This document shows positions 7,967-14,851 of a stretch of DNA of 16,835 nucleotides, piece after piece; the stretch's first letter is position 1, and each line of letters begins with the position of its first letter. A program made the translations under genes and the position numbers. The DNA comes from Bacteroidales bacterium (GTDB taxonomy: Bacteria > Bacteroidota > Bacteroidia > Bacteroidales > UBA932), in contig JAFVDC010000205.1 of the NCBI GenBank assembly GCA_017478685.1, positions 1 through 16,835 of the forward strand, given 5' to 3'. Below the pieces are notes generated by a model. That model was given only the letters and a program-made list of their open reading frames with translations, searched no databases and had not been told where the DNA came from.

Positions 7967-9001
7967 ATGCTATATAATTTCAGAAAAGCCTTTGCCCTTG
8001 CGGCATCCATCCTTGCCCTCCTTTCATGCGGGTCCCGCGGGGGACGCTATATCCAGATTACGGGTACGGCCCAGTCTGTCACATACTCCGTAAAACTCAA
8101 TCTGGACGGGGTGAATGTCCCTCCTCAGGAAATCAGGGACAGCGTGGACGCCATCCTTCAAAGGATAGACTATTCTCTTTCCGGATACAACCGCCAGTCC
8201 ATCCTCTCCCGTTTCAATGCCGGGGAAATTGTGAGGCCGGACACCCTTTTCCTAGAAATGTACAGCCTTGGCTACCGCATGTGGAAACTATCCGGAGGTG
8301 CCGTGGACTGCGCTGCCGGGCCGCTTTTTGACGCCTGGGGCTTCGGCTTCAAGAAAGGTGAATTCCCAACTGATGCCGAAATTGCGGAACTTCTTGGGAA
8401 AGTGGGGCAGGGGCGCCTACCTGAAAAACTTCCCGTTTCCCCGGACGGCACCCTGGACCCTTCGGCCATGGGATATCCAAAGCTCAATTACAACGCAATT
8501 GCGCAGGGTTTCACCTCGGATGTCATTGCCCGTTACTTGTACGGCATAGGGGCTAAGGACATGCTTGTGGACATAGGGGAAATCTGGTGCGACGGCGTAA
8601 ATCCTTCCGGAGAGCCCTGGGCCGTGGGCATAGACCGTCCCTCGGACTCCGGGGAGGAGGAGATGCTCCAGGACATCTGGTCTTCGGGCGGGAAGGCGCT
8701 TGGAATCACAACCTCAGGCAACTACCGCAAGTTCTATGTCCGTGACGGAATGAAGTACTCCCATACGGTGAATCCCATAACCGGATATCCGGTACAGCAC
8801 AGCCTCCTGAGCGCCACAATAGTGTCAAAGGTAAGTTCGGCCGAATCCGACGCCATAGCCACATGGTGCATGGTGGCGGGCCTTGAGGCGTCCAAGGACA
8901 TTATCCGGTCAAACCCGGACATCGAGGGATATCTTGTGTACGCAGGCCCTGACGGAGAAATGAAAAGCTGGCATTCGGCCGGCTTTACGCTCAGGAACTG
9001 A
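7967..9001 (+). CDS. apbE: FAD:protein FMN transferase ApbE, lipoprotein form
   Basis: Attaches FMN from FAD covalently to a threonine in partner flavoproteins such as NqrB/NqrC or RnfD/RnfG, acting on the outer face of the inner membrane. The signal peptide ends in a lipobox (LLSC, Cys21), so it is a periplasm-facing lipoprotein. ApbE motifs appear in order: YSLSGYNRQSILSRFN, CAAGPLFDAWGF, LNYNAIAQGFTSDVIARYL, MLVDIGEIWCDG, ITTSGNYRKFY, YSHTVNPITGYPVQ and ESDAIATWCMVAGLEAS. The TSGNY and SHTVNPITG blocks are the family signature. At 344 residues it is full length. No target flavoprotein gene is in the window, so the partner is unknown. It converges on comEC with an 11-bp overlap of the two 3' ends. 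Confidence 0.95.
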   Translation: MLYNFRKAFALAASILALLSCGSRGGRYIQITGTAQSVTYSVKLNLDGVNVPPQEIRDSVDAILQRIDYSLSGYNRQSILSRFNAGEIVRPDTLFLEMYSLGYRMWKLSGGAVDCAAGPLFDAWGFGFKKGEFPTDAEIAELLGKVGQGRLPEKLPVSPDGTLDPSAMGYPKLNYNAIAQGFTSDVIARYLYGIGAKDMLVDIGEIWCDGVNPSGEPWAVGIDRPSDSGEEEMLQDIWSSGGKALGITTSGNYRKFYVRDGMKYSHTVNPITGYPVQHSLLSATIVSKVSSAESDAIATWCMVAGLEASKDIIRSNPDIEGYLVYAGPDGEMKSWHSAGFTLRN

Positions 9002-10061
9002 TTACTGTCAAAACCCAGGTAAGGAGGCGGCAGAGGCCGTCCACGGCGTTTATCATGAACTCCGGGCACCACCCAAGCCCGTAGAGCATGACGGTGAAAA
9101 CCGCCGTCCACATGAGCACCGTGACAAGGGGGATGGCCATGAGGTTTGTCAGGAGGAAATGCCGCGGGAACGTGCCGAATACCTTCCAGGCCAGGGGACC
9201 GGTGAAAACCTGGCAGGAAATGCTGATTGCGGCCATCTGCCATATTTTCCTTAACGGATTGAGGCCGGAGCCTTTGGGGTACCACTTTTCAAGGACAGGG
9301 TACAGGAGCACTATTCCGGCCATGGCAAGATAGGACAGCTGGAAACCGAGGCTCCGGATTACCCCGGGGTCAATGATGAGCTGGACAAGAAGTGCCAGGC
9401 AGAGTATGCGGGACGGCTTCCTTCGCCTCCCTGAAAGGGTACATATCTCTCCTATTAATATAAAGAGGAAGGCCCTCACTATGGATGGCCCGGCCCCCGT
9501 CATAAGGGTGAACCATCCGGCGGCGGCCACAACTGCAACGGCCCTTATCCATTTTGCCGCCGGGGAGTTGCCAAGGGGAAGGGTGAGGCGGCTGAAAATG
9601 AGGTAGAGTATGCCCATGTGGAGCCCTGAAAGCGCCAGGATATGGGAAGCGCCGCTTTGCCTGAAAACATCTATGGTCTCTTTTGAAAGCCCGCTTTTGT
9701 CTCCGGTAAGAAGTGCCGTGAGAAGGGGAGAGGTGACTTCGGCCTTGAAGGGGATGCGCGCTATGAGGGCCCTCATTGAGTCTGCGGAGTCAAGGGCGAT
9801 GCCTTTGAGGAAACTTTCTCCGCCGGCATAGGGAAGCGCCGTCAGGGCCGAAAACGCGCCAAGAAGAAGGAACGACAGGAGGAAGAGGGGAGGGCCGGCC
9901 TTGCTGCGGCGAAGCACCGGCCACAGGAAAAACGGGACTGAGGCTATGGGAAGGAGCGCAGCCGGGGCAGCCCACGATGCCGCTGCAGAAACCGCCGTCC
10001 CCGCCGCCACGCCCGCCGTAAACATTACCGACAGGGCTTCTATGGATTTAGCCCTATCCAT
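8991..10061 (-). CDS. Short ComEC/Rec2-family membrane protein
   Basis: A polytopic membrane protein of 356 residues with the ComEC competence core. The diagnostic stretch is LLTALLTGDKSGLS (about 113-126) followed by SGASHILALSGLHMG (136-150), with FQLSYLAMAGIVLLYP further on and several hydrophobic segments throughout. ComEC forms the inner-membrane channel for single-stranded DNA uptake. Typical ComEC proteins are about 650-800 residues, with an N-terminal OB-fold (DUF4131) and a C-terminal metallo-beta-lactamase domain. Both are missing here: the N-terminal membrane region runs almost straight into the competence domain, and the protein ends after the last membrane segments. The start at 10061 fits a perfect minus-strand -7 box 6 nt upstream. 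The 3' end overlaps apbE by 11 bp. It could be a naturally minimal family member or a shortened gene; DNA uptake is not assured. Confidence 0.85.
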   Translation of the reverse strand: MDRAKSIEALSVMFTAGVAAGTAVSAAASWAAPAALLPIASVPFFLWPVLRRSKAGPPLFLLSFLLLGAFSALTALPYAGGESFLKGIALDSADSMRALIARIPFKAEVTSPLLTALLTGDKSGLSKETIDVFRQSGASHILALSGLHMGILYLIFSRLTLPLGNSPAAKWIRAVAVVAAAGWFTLMTGAGPSIVRAFLFILIGEICTLSGRRRKPSRILCLALLVQLIIDPGVIRSLGFQLSYLAMAGIVLLYPVLEKWYPKGSGLNPLRKIWQMAAISISCQVFTGPLAWKVFGTFPRHFLLTNLMAIPLVTVLMWTAVFTVMLYGLGWCPEFMINAVDGLCRLLTWVLTVISS

Positions 10062-10062
10062 A

Positions 10063-10094
10063 TTCGCAAAATTAGTAATAATTTCGTATATTTG
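10063..10094 (+). promoter_or_regulatory. Promoter of the ackA operon
   Basis: TATATTTG at 10087-10094 matches the Bacteroidota -7 consensus exactly. The sequence TTCG at 10063-10066, 20 bp upstream, is a one-mismatch -33 element. Transcription would start near 10100, giving an A-rich leader of about 33 nt without a Shine-Dalgarno sequence, typical for strongly expressed Bacteroidota genes. The promoter overlaps the divergent comEC promoter. Confidence 0.7.
10067..10074 (-). promoter_or_regulatory. -7 box for the comEC-like gene, leaderless-looking
   Basis: On the minus strand this reads TAATTTTG, an exact TAnnTTTG match. Only 5 nt lie between its last base and the ATG at 10061, so the transcript should begin at or just before the start codon. 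I see no clear -33 TTTG at the proper distance. Confidence 0.5.
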
Positions 10095-10132
10095 CGGGGC
10101 TATAGAGAAATAAAACTAAACCATAATAAAAC

Positions 10133-11347
10133 ATGATCATCCTAGTTATCAACTGCGGCAGCTCTTCCATCAAGTACCAGCTCCTGGACATGAAGAGCGA
10201 CGACGTATTTGACGTTATTGCAAAGGGTATTGCAGAAAAGATCGGCCTTCCTGCCGGAATCCTCCAGTATGCTCCCGCCGGGAAAGACAAGATAGTCACG
10301 GATATTCCCATCCCGGACCACAAAGTGGGCATGCAGCTTATCCTTTCGGCCCTCACAGACCCCAAAACCGGCGTCCTGAAGTCCCTCGAGGACATTGAGG
10401 CCGTTGGTCACCGTATAGTGCAGGGCGGAGACTTCTTCTCAGGTTCCGTCCTCGTGAACGAAGACGTCCTTGAAAAGATCGCCTTCTGTGCGGATTTCGC
10501 TCCGCTCCACAACCCCGCCCACCTTCTTGGTATCAGGGCCATGCAGGATGCACTTCCTTCCGTGCCCCAGGTTGTCACCTTCGACACCGCCTTCCACCAG
10601 ACCATGCCCGCTTACGCATATATGTACGGCCTTCCCTATGAATACTATGAGAAATACCGCGTACGCCGTTATGGCGCTCACGGCACTTCCCACCAGTTTG
10701 TGGCCGGCGTAGGTGCAAAGCTCTGCGGCCTTGATGTAAACAATTCCAAGATCATCACCTGCCACCTTGGCGCCGGCAGTTCCATCTGCGCCATCCAAAA
10801 CGGCCGCTGCGTGGACACTTCCATGGGCTTCACCCCTCTTGAGGGCATGATAATGGGAACCCGCGTAGGTAACATAGACGCCAACGCCGTTCTCTACCTG
10901 GAGAAGAAACTTGGCGTGGACCCTGACGAAATGACCACCATCCTCAACCGCAAGTCCGGTTTCCTGGGCGTTTCCACCGTCACTTCAGATGCCCGTGAGC
11001 TTGATGAGCTTGCAAATAACGGAGACCCCAAGGCAAAGCTCGTTCTCAAGAAGTACACCTACGACATCATAAAGAATATCGGCTCTTATGTGGCCGCCAT
11101 GAACGGAGTGGACCTTATTGTCTTCACCGGTGGTATCGGTGAGCACAACAGCAGGCTCCGCCGCCGCGTGCTTGAGAACTTCTCCTACCTTGGCCTCAAG
11201 GTAGACTATGAGGCAAACGTGGCATGGGGAGAAGACGCTGTCATCACCACGGAAGACTCCAAGGTGAAGGCCGCTCTCATCTGCACCAACGAAGAACTGG
11301 TGATTGCCCGCGACACTATGCACATTGTACTTGACAATCAGGAATAA
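10133..11347 (+). CDS. ackA: Acetate kinase
   Basis: Interconverts acetyl phosphate plus ADP and acetate plus ATP, the ATP-forming last step of acetate fermentation. The protein is 404 residues, the usual AckA length, and belongs to the ASKHA fold. Visible motifs: VINCGSSSIKYQLLD (N7, S10-S12, K14), GHRIVQGGDFFSGS, PLHNPAHLLGI, VVTFDTAFHQTMP (catalytic Asp of the family), YGAHGTSHQFV, CHLGAGSSICAI, TSMGFTPLEGMIMGTRVGNID and VFTGGIGEHNS. The length and the TSMGFTPLEG block favour acetate kinase over the shorter (about 355 aa) butyrate kinase. The next gene begins 4 nt after its stop and encodes a phosphate acyltransferase, the expected partner. The operon has a consensus promoter. Confidence 0.97.
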   Translation: MIILVINCGSSSIKYQLLDMKSDDVFDVIAKGIAEKIGLPAGILQYAPAGKDKIVTDIPIPDHKVGMQLILSALTDPKTGVLKSLEDIEAVGHRIVQGGDFFSGSVLVNEDVLEKIAFCADFAPLHNPAHLLGIRAMQDALPSVPQVVTFDTAFHQTMPAYAYMYGLPYEYYEKYRVRRYGAHGTSHQFVAGVGAKLCGLDVNNSKIITCHLGAGSSICAIQNGRCVDTSMGFTPLEGMIMGTRVGNIDANAVLYLEKKLGVDPDEMTTILNRKSGFLGVSTVTSDARELDELANNGDPKAKLVLKKYTYDIIKNIGSYVAAMNGVDLIVFTGGIGEHNSRLRRRVLENFSYLGLKVDYEANVAWGEDAVITTEDSKVKAALICTNEELVIARDTMHIVLDNQE

Positions 11348-11351
11348 AGAT

Positions 11352-12257
11352 ATGATAAAGAATTTCAACGAACTTTTTGCGGAGCTCAAGGCTAAGGGTA
11401 TCTGCAAGAAAATGATTGCGGCATGGGGCGTGGATTCCCATACAATTGAAGCGGCTTCGCTGGCCACAGACCAGGGTTTCGTGAAGGTTACCCTCGTCGG
11501 AGACCGTGACCTCATTGCCAAGGTTTGCGATGAATGCAAGATTGACATTGAAAAGTTTGAGATCGTGGACATCAAGGACGAACTCAAGGTTGTTGCCGAA
11601 GCCGTCCGCATGGTCCATGACGGAGAAGGCGACGTCCTCATGAAGGGCCTCTGCTCCACGGACAAGTTCCTCCGCGCCATCCTCAACAAGGAAGTGGGCC
11701 TGCTCCCTCCTAAAGGCCTCCTTTCTCACGTCGGCGTTATCGAGAACCCCAACTATCACAAACTTATCTTCATCACGGATATGGCAGTCATCCCCGCACC
11801 GGATTTCCGCCAGAAAGTGAAGATGGCCGGCTTCGTTACCGGAGTGGCCCGTTCTTTCGGCATTGCAATGCCTAAGATTGCCTTCATCGCCGCCTCTGAG
11901 CAGATGCTGGACAGCATGCCCGCATGCATAGAGGGCGCAATGCTTGCCAAGATGTGCGACCGCGGCCAGATCAAGGCCATCGGCGACGGCCCTCTGGCAC
12001 TGGATGTTGCCATCGACGAAGAGTCCGTTCAGATCAAGAAGCTCCAGAGCCCCGTTGCCGGAGACGCAGACTGCCTGCTCTTCCCCAACATCGAAAGCGC
12101 AAACGTGTTCTGGAAGACCAACTCCAAACTTGCCGTGGGCGTACGCCAGGCCGGTTTCCTTGTAGGCACCAAGGTTCCTTGCATCCTTGCTTCCAGGGCC
12201 GATTCCGTAGACGTGAAGCTCAATTCAATCGCTTCGGCGGTAATGTCAGTAAAATAA
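11352..12257 (+). CDS. Phosphate acyltransferase, Ptb/Pta family (phosphate butyryltransferase-like)
   Basis: A 301-residue enzyme of the phosphate acetyl/butyryltransferase family, which moves an acyl group from CoA to phosphate to make the acyl phosphate used by the kinase upstream. Family-like stretches include SHTIEAASLATDQGFVKVTLVGD near the N-terminus, GDVLMKGLCSTDKFLRAIL, FITDMAVIPAPDF, MPKIAFIAASEQ, GDGPLALDVAI and ADCLLFPNIESANVFWKT. Length and overall pattern are closer to phosphate butyryltransferase (Ptb, about 300 aa) than to the about 330 aa Pta, so the substrate may be butyryl-, propionyl- or acetyl-CoA. I chose ATG 11352, 4 nt after the ackA stop; a longer reading from 11304 lies inside ackA and adds residues unlike the family. 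An inverted repeat follows before tpiA. Confidence 0.88.
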   Translation: MIKNFNELFAELKAKGICKKMIAAWGVDSHTIEAASLATDQGFVKVTLVGDRDLIAKVCDECKIDIEKFEIVDIKDELKVVAEAVRMVHDGEGDVLMKGLCSTDKFLRAILNKEVGLLPPKGLLSHVGVIENPNYHKLIFITDMAVIPAPDFRQKVKMAGFVTGVARSFGIAMPKIAFIAASEQMLDSMPACIEGAMLAKMCDRGQIKAIGDGPLALDVAIDEESVQIKKLQSPVAGDADCLLFPNIESANVFWKTNSKLAVGVRQAGFLVGTKVPCILASRADSVDVKLNSIASAVMSVK

Positions 12258-12264
12258 TATCGTC

Positions 12265-12286
12265 ATGCCCGGCCACGTCCGGGCAT
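12265..12286 (+). terminator. Hairpin between the acyltransferase gene and tpiA
   Basis: ATGCCCGG (12265-12272) and CCGGGCAT (12279-12286) form a perfect 8-bp GC-rich stem with a 6-nt loop, 8 nt after the stop codon. The following CTTATT is not a real U tract. It may be a weak terminator or a 3'-end-stabilising and processing structure that sets different levels for ackA and tpiA. Confidence 0.55.
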
Positions 12287-12304
12287 CTTATTAAATAAAC
12301 AAAT

Positions 12305-13060
12305 ATGAGAAAGTATATCGTAGCAGGGAACTGGAAAATGAACACAACCGTTCCCGAAGGTGTTGAACTTGCAAAGGCAGTAGTAGAGAAAGCCAAGGAT
12401 CTTCCCGCAAACGTGGAACTTGTAGTTGCTCCTCCGTTCACCCATCTTGCATGCGTTGCAGATGTCCTGAAGGGTTCAAAGGTGAAACTCAGTGCCCAGA
12501 ACTGCGCAGACCATGAGAAAGGCGCATATACCGGTGAGGTTGCAGTTAACATGCTTACCTCAATCGGCTGTGAGTACACCATCCTTGGTCACTCCGAGCG
12601 CCGTCAGTACTACGGAGAAACCGACGAAAAGCTTGTTGTGAAGACAAAGCTCGCCCTTGAGGCAGGTCTCAAAGTTATCCTTTGCGTAGGTGAGAACCTT
12701 GACGAGCGCGAGGCCGGCAAGCACTTTGACGTTGTTACCGCCCAGACCAAGAATGTCCTTTACAACTTCACCGCAGAGGACATGAAGAACGTTGTCATCG
12801 CCTATGAGCCCGTTTGGGCAATCGGCACAGGCAAAACCGCCACTGCCGCCCAGGCCGAAGAGATTCACGCCTGCATCCGCAGCGTTATCGCAGAGAAATT
12901 CGGCCTTCAGGTAGCCGACGATATGACCATCCTTTATGGCGGCTCCTGCAAGCCTTCAAACGCAAAGGAACTCTTTGCCGAAAAAGACATTGACGGCGGC
13001 CTCATCGGTGGCGCAGCCCTCAAGGCAGACGACTTCCTGGGAATTGCCACCAGCTTCTGA
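12305..13060 (+). CDS. tpiA: Triosephosphate isomerase
   Basis: Interconverts dihydroxyacetone phosphate and glyceraldehyde 3-phosphate in glycolysis. The 251-residue TIM barrel is full length. Catalytic residues are all in place: N9 and K11 in AGNWKMN, H96 in ILGHSERRQYYGE and E168 in AYEPVWAIGTGKTA. The phosphate-binding end is DMTILYGGSCKPSNAKEL followed by DGGLIGGAAL. No promoter of its own is obvious upstream, only an A/T-rich 48-nt spacer with a hairpin, so it may be co-transcribed with the ackA operon. It is followed by a fresh promoter for rplY. Confidence 0.98.
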   Translation: MRKYIVAGNWKMNTTVPEGVELAKAVVEKAKDLPANVELVVAPPFTHLACVADVLKGSKVKLSAQNCADHEKGAYTGEVAVNMLTSIGCEYTILGHSERRQYYGETDEKLVVKTKLALEAGLKVILCVGENLDEREAGKHFDVVTAQTKNVLYNFTAEDMKNVVIAYEPVWAIGTGKTATAAQAEEIHACIRSVIAEKFGLQVADDMTILYGGSCKPSNAKELFAEKDIDGGLIGGAALKADDFLGIATSF

Positions 13061-13061
13061 T

Positions 13062-13094
13062 TTTTTGTAAATACAAAAATTATTATTACCTTTG
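13062..13094 (+). promoter_or_regulatory. rplY promoter with an overlapping 18-bp palindrome
   Basis: TTTG (13064-13067), 19 bp, then TACCTTTG (13087-13094) is an exact Bacteroidota promoter. The -33 element sits inside a perfect inverted repeat, TTTTTGTA-AA-TACAAAAA (13062-13079), immediately after the tpiA stop. The palindrome could be an operator, or could serve as a T-rich end for tpiA transcripts. Confidence 0.7.
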
Positions 13095-13101
13095 CGCGCT
13101 T

Positions 13102-13151
13102 AAAAAGCCGCAAAGGTTTTTTGGTGCAATGGGGTGCTTGAAAAAGAGCAC
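13102..13151 (+). promoter_or_regulatory. Structured 5' leader of rplY
   Basis: The roughly 80-nt untranslated leader contains two small hairpins. The first has AAAAA and CC pairing with GG and TTTTT (13102-13121) and ends in a T6 run, resembling a weak attenuator. The second is GTGCT (13134-13138) pairing with AGCAC (13147-13151) around an 8-nt loop. Ribosomal protein genes are often autoregulated through such leaders. That role is inferred, and the stems are short. Confidence 0.35.
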
Positions 13152-13180
13152 TGAGTAACACATTTTTATTTTTAAAAACA

Positions 13181-13774
13181 ATGAAGCATTTCACTCTTAA
13201 TGGCGAAATCCGCCAGAAGGGCAACAAGGCCGTCCTCAAGGCCTTCCGTCGTCAGGGTCTTGTTCCCTGCAACCTTTATGGAGAGGGCATCCAGGACAAC
13301 ATCCTTTTCACTGTAAACGATAAAGAGCTCAAGGGTCTTACACATACCCCCGCGTCCTTCATCGTAGATCTGGGCCTCGGCGGCAAAACCTACACCGCAG
13401 TGGCTCACGAATATCAGTGGCACCCTGTAGAGGACAACTGCCTCCACGTGGATTTCCTCGCAGTAGATGAGAAAAAGCCCATCGTTATCAGCGTTCCCCT
13501 TAACATCACCGGTCACCCCAAGGGTGTTCAGGCTGGTGGTAAGTTCGTCCAGAGCGCCCGCAGCCTCAAGGTTTGCGGCCTCATGAAGGACCTCCCGGAT
13601 CAGCTTGACATCGATGTCACTCCCCTGGAGCTTGACAAGAGGATGGTAGCCGGAGACCTCAAATTCGAGGGTCTCCAGATTGTCTCCGACAAAAACACCA
13701 TCATCTGCTCCGTCAAGACCACCCGCGCAATGCAGCAGGCCGCCCAGGAAGCAGCTAAGGCTGCCCAGCAGTAG
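13181..13774 (+). CDS. rplY: 50S ribosomal protein L25/Ctc
   Basis: Binds 5S rRNA in the large ribosomal subunit. At 197 residues it is the long, two-domain Ctc/TL5 form, not the about 95 aa E. coli form. The N-terminal half has the 5S-binding pattern (GEIRQKGNKAVLKAFRRQGLVPCNLYG, then VAHEYQWHPVEDNCLHVDFLAVDE). The C-terminal beta domain includes VPLNITGHPKGVQAGG, DLPDQLDIDVTPLELDKRM and DKNTIICSV. It ends in an Ala/Gln-rich tail (MQQAAQEAAKAAQQ) that is probably a disordered extension. The pth gene begins 11 nt after its stop, a standard translation-gene pair, under the promoter at 13064-13094. Confidence 0.97.
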   Translation: MKHFTLNGEIRQKGNKAVLKAFRRQGLVPCNLYGEGIQDNILFTVNDKELKGLTHTPASFIVDLGLGGKTYTAVAHEYQWHPVEDNCLHVDFLAVDEKKPIVISVPLNITGHPKGVQAGGKFVQSARSLKVCGLMKDLPDQLDIDVTPLELDKRMVAGDLKFEGLQIVSDKNTIICSVKTTRAMQQAAQEAAKAAQQ

Positions 13775-13785
13775 TCTTTACTGTA

Positions 13786-14391
13786 ATGGAGTATCTCGTT
13801 GTCGGCCTTGGGAACATTGGCGCAGAATACGCCAATACCCGCCACAATATGGGATTTATGGTATTGGATGCCTGGGCTCAGGCATCCAATGTCCTTTTTA
13901 GGACAGACCGCTACGGCTCAGTTGCAGAGGTGTCATTCAAGGGCAGGTGGTTTGTGCTTCTGAAGCCGTCCACCTACATGAACCTGAGCGGAAAAGCCGT
14001 ACGCTACTGGCTGCAACAGCTTAACCTTCCGCTTGAAAACCTCATAGTGATATCCGACGACATCAATCTTCCGTTCGGCACCATCCGCATGAGGGCAAAC
14101 GGGTCGTCGGGCGGTCACAACGGGTTGGAGAATATCACGGAATGCCTTGAAACCGACAAGTGGACCAGGATCCGCATAGGGATAGGCAATGAATTCAGCC
14201 GCGGCGGCCAGATTGACTATGTCCTTGGAGAACTGTCAAAGGAAGAGAAAGACCAGGTTCCGGAACTTGCAGCGCGCATAATCCAGGGCTGCAAGGATTT
14301 CTCCACAATCGGCGTCCAGAGGGCTATGAGCGCCCTTAACACAAAGCCTAAACCCGCATCTACGGAACCGGAAAAACCGGCAGAGAAATAA
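13786..14391 (+). CDS. pth: Peptidyl-tRNA hydrolase
   Basis: Frees tRNA from peptidyl-tRNA that drops off the ribosome. The 201-residue protein has every active-site element: N10 in GLGNIGAEY, the catalytic H20 in NTRHNMGFMVLD, KPSTYMNLSG, D92 in VISDDINLPFG (equivalent to E. coli D93) and N112 in GSSGGHNGLENI. The C-terminus adds a short Pro/Glu/Lys-rich tail (KPKPASTEPEKPAEK) beyond the usual fold, probably disordered. It is the second gene of the rplY-pth operon and is followed at once by an intrinsic terminator. Confidence 0.97.
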   Translation: MEYLVVGLGNIGAEYANTRHNMGFMVLDAWAQASNVLFRTDRYGSVAEVSFKGRWFVLLKPSTYMNLSGKAVRYWLQQLNLPLENLIVISDDINLPFGTIRMRANGSSGGHNGLENITECLETDKWTRIRIGIGNEFSRGGQIDYVLGELSKEEKDQVPELAARIIQGCKDFSTIGVQRAMSALNTKPKPASTEPEKPAEK

Positions 14392-14398
14392 TTTTCAA

Positions 14399-14436
14399 AA
14401 AATGTTGCAAAAAATTCAATTTTTCTGCAACATTTT
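14399..14436 (+). terminator. Intrinsic terminator of the rplY-pth operon
   Basis: AAAATGTTGCA (14399-14409) pairs with TGCAACATTTT (14426-14436), with a second A/T stem inside (14410-14416 with 14418-14424), so almost the whole element is paired. A T-rich run follows (14438-14443). It lies 8 nt after the pth stop. Confidence 0.85.
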
Positions 14437-14481
14437 ATTTTTTCCTGCATCTATATAGTAGGTTTAGGTTTTAGTACACGT

Positions 14482-14533
14482 CAAGAAACCGGCACTTCGG
14501 GTTTTATCCAGAAGGCCGGTTTTCTTGTTTTTT
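14482..14533 (+). terminator. Second, tandem intrinsic terminator
   Basis: CAAGAAACCGGC (14482-14493) pairs with GCCGGTTTTCTTG (14515-14527) with one bulged T, and is followed by T6 (14528-14533). With the hairpin at 14399-14436 it makes a double terminator. Alternatively it ends a short transcript of its own: TAGGTTTA at 14459-14466 is a one-mismatch -7 box, though no -33 element is visible. Confidence 0.7.
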
Positions 14534-14560
14534 AGGCTCGGGGTTTCCCATTCTTCTCTC

Positions 14561-14697
14561 TTGCCGCCAATCCATCTGGGGGACGCCTGGGGCATTTTTT
14601 CTGTACTGGCGGTAAAGAAAAACTCTTCAGAGACCGAAATGCCTGCCGCCAGTACACAAAAACCTCATTGTGACCGTTCTAAATGGATTGGCGGCAA
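14561..14697. repeat. 137-nt nested inverted repeat
   Basis: The outer arms are a perfect 15-bp inverted repeat (14561-14575, TTGCCGCCAATCCAT, with 14683-14697). The inner arms are a perfect 11-bp repeat (14602-14612, TGTACTGGCGG, with 14646-14656), extended by T5/A5 (14596-14600 with 14658-14662) across one C-C mismatch. The outer and inner stems are separated by exactly 26 nt on each side. CTC-TTCA-GAG near 14623-14632 caps the structure. An alternative pairing (GGCATTT 14591-14597 with AAATGCC 14637-14643) would compete with, or knot, the inner stem. Confidence 0.8.
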
Positions 14698-14711
14698 ATT
14701 CGTTCCGGCAT

Positions 14712-14821
14712 GGGCGAGGTTGGTTTTTGTGCGGCCAACCTCGCCCTAGACATATGCCTTACAGCATGTTGAGATGGCATTTCAGTGGGCGGGGTCGGTT
14801 ACATTTAAACCAACCTCGCCC
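14712..14821. repeat. Two related GC-rich hairpins
   Basis: GGGCGAGGTTGG (14712-14723) pairs perfectly with CCAACCTCGCCC (14735-14746) around an 11-nt loop. Exactly 75 bp downstream a diverged copy pairs 14787-14800 with 14808-14821 with one G-T and one C-A position. The right arm CCAACCTCGCCC is identical in both copies. They look like a tandem duplication of one hairpin unit. Confidence 0.8.
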
Positions 14822-14851
14822 AATACAAGTACAACCGGGTACTCACTGTAC

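Noticed and set aside
11304..11351. Longer start for the phosphate acyltransferase gene
   Set aside because: The extension lies inside ackA in another frame, and its residues do not resemble the family N-terminus. ATG 11352, 4 nt after the ackA stop, fits the family length.
14561..14697. Insertion sequence
   Set aside because: No transposase frame and no clear target-site duplication next to the 15-bp arms; kept only as a possible MITE-like element.
14707..14758. Minus- or plus-strand terminator for xerD or pth formed by the strong 12-bp hairpin
   Set aside because: No run of T follows the stem on either strand.
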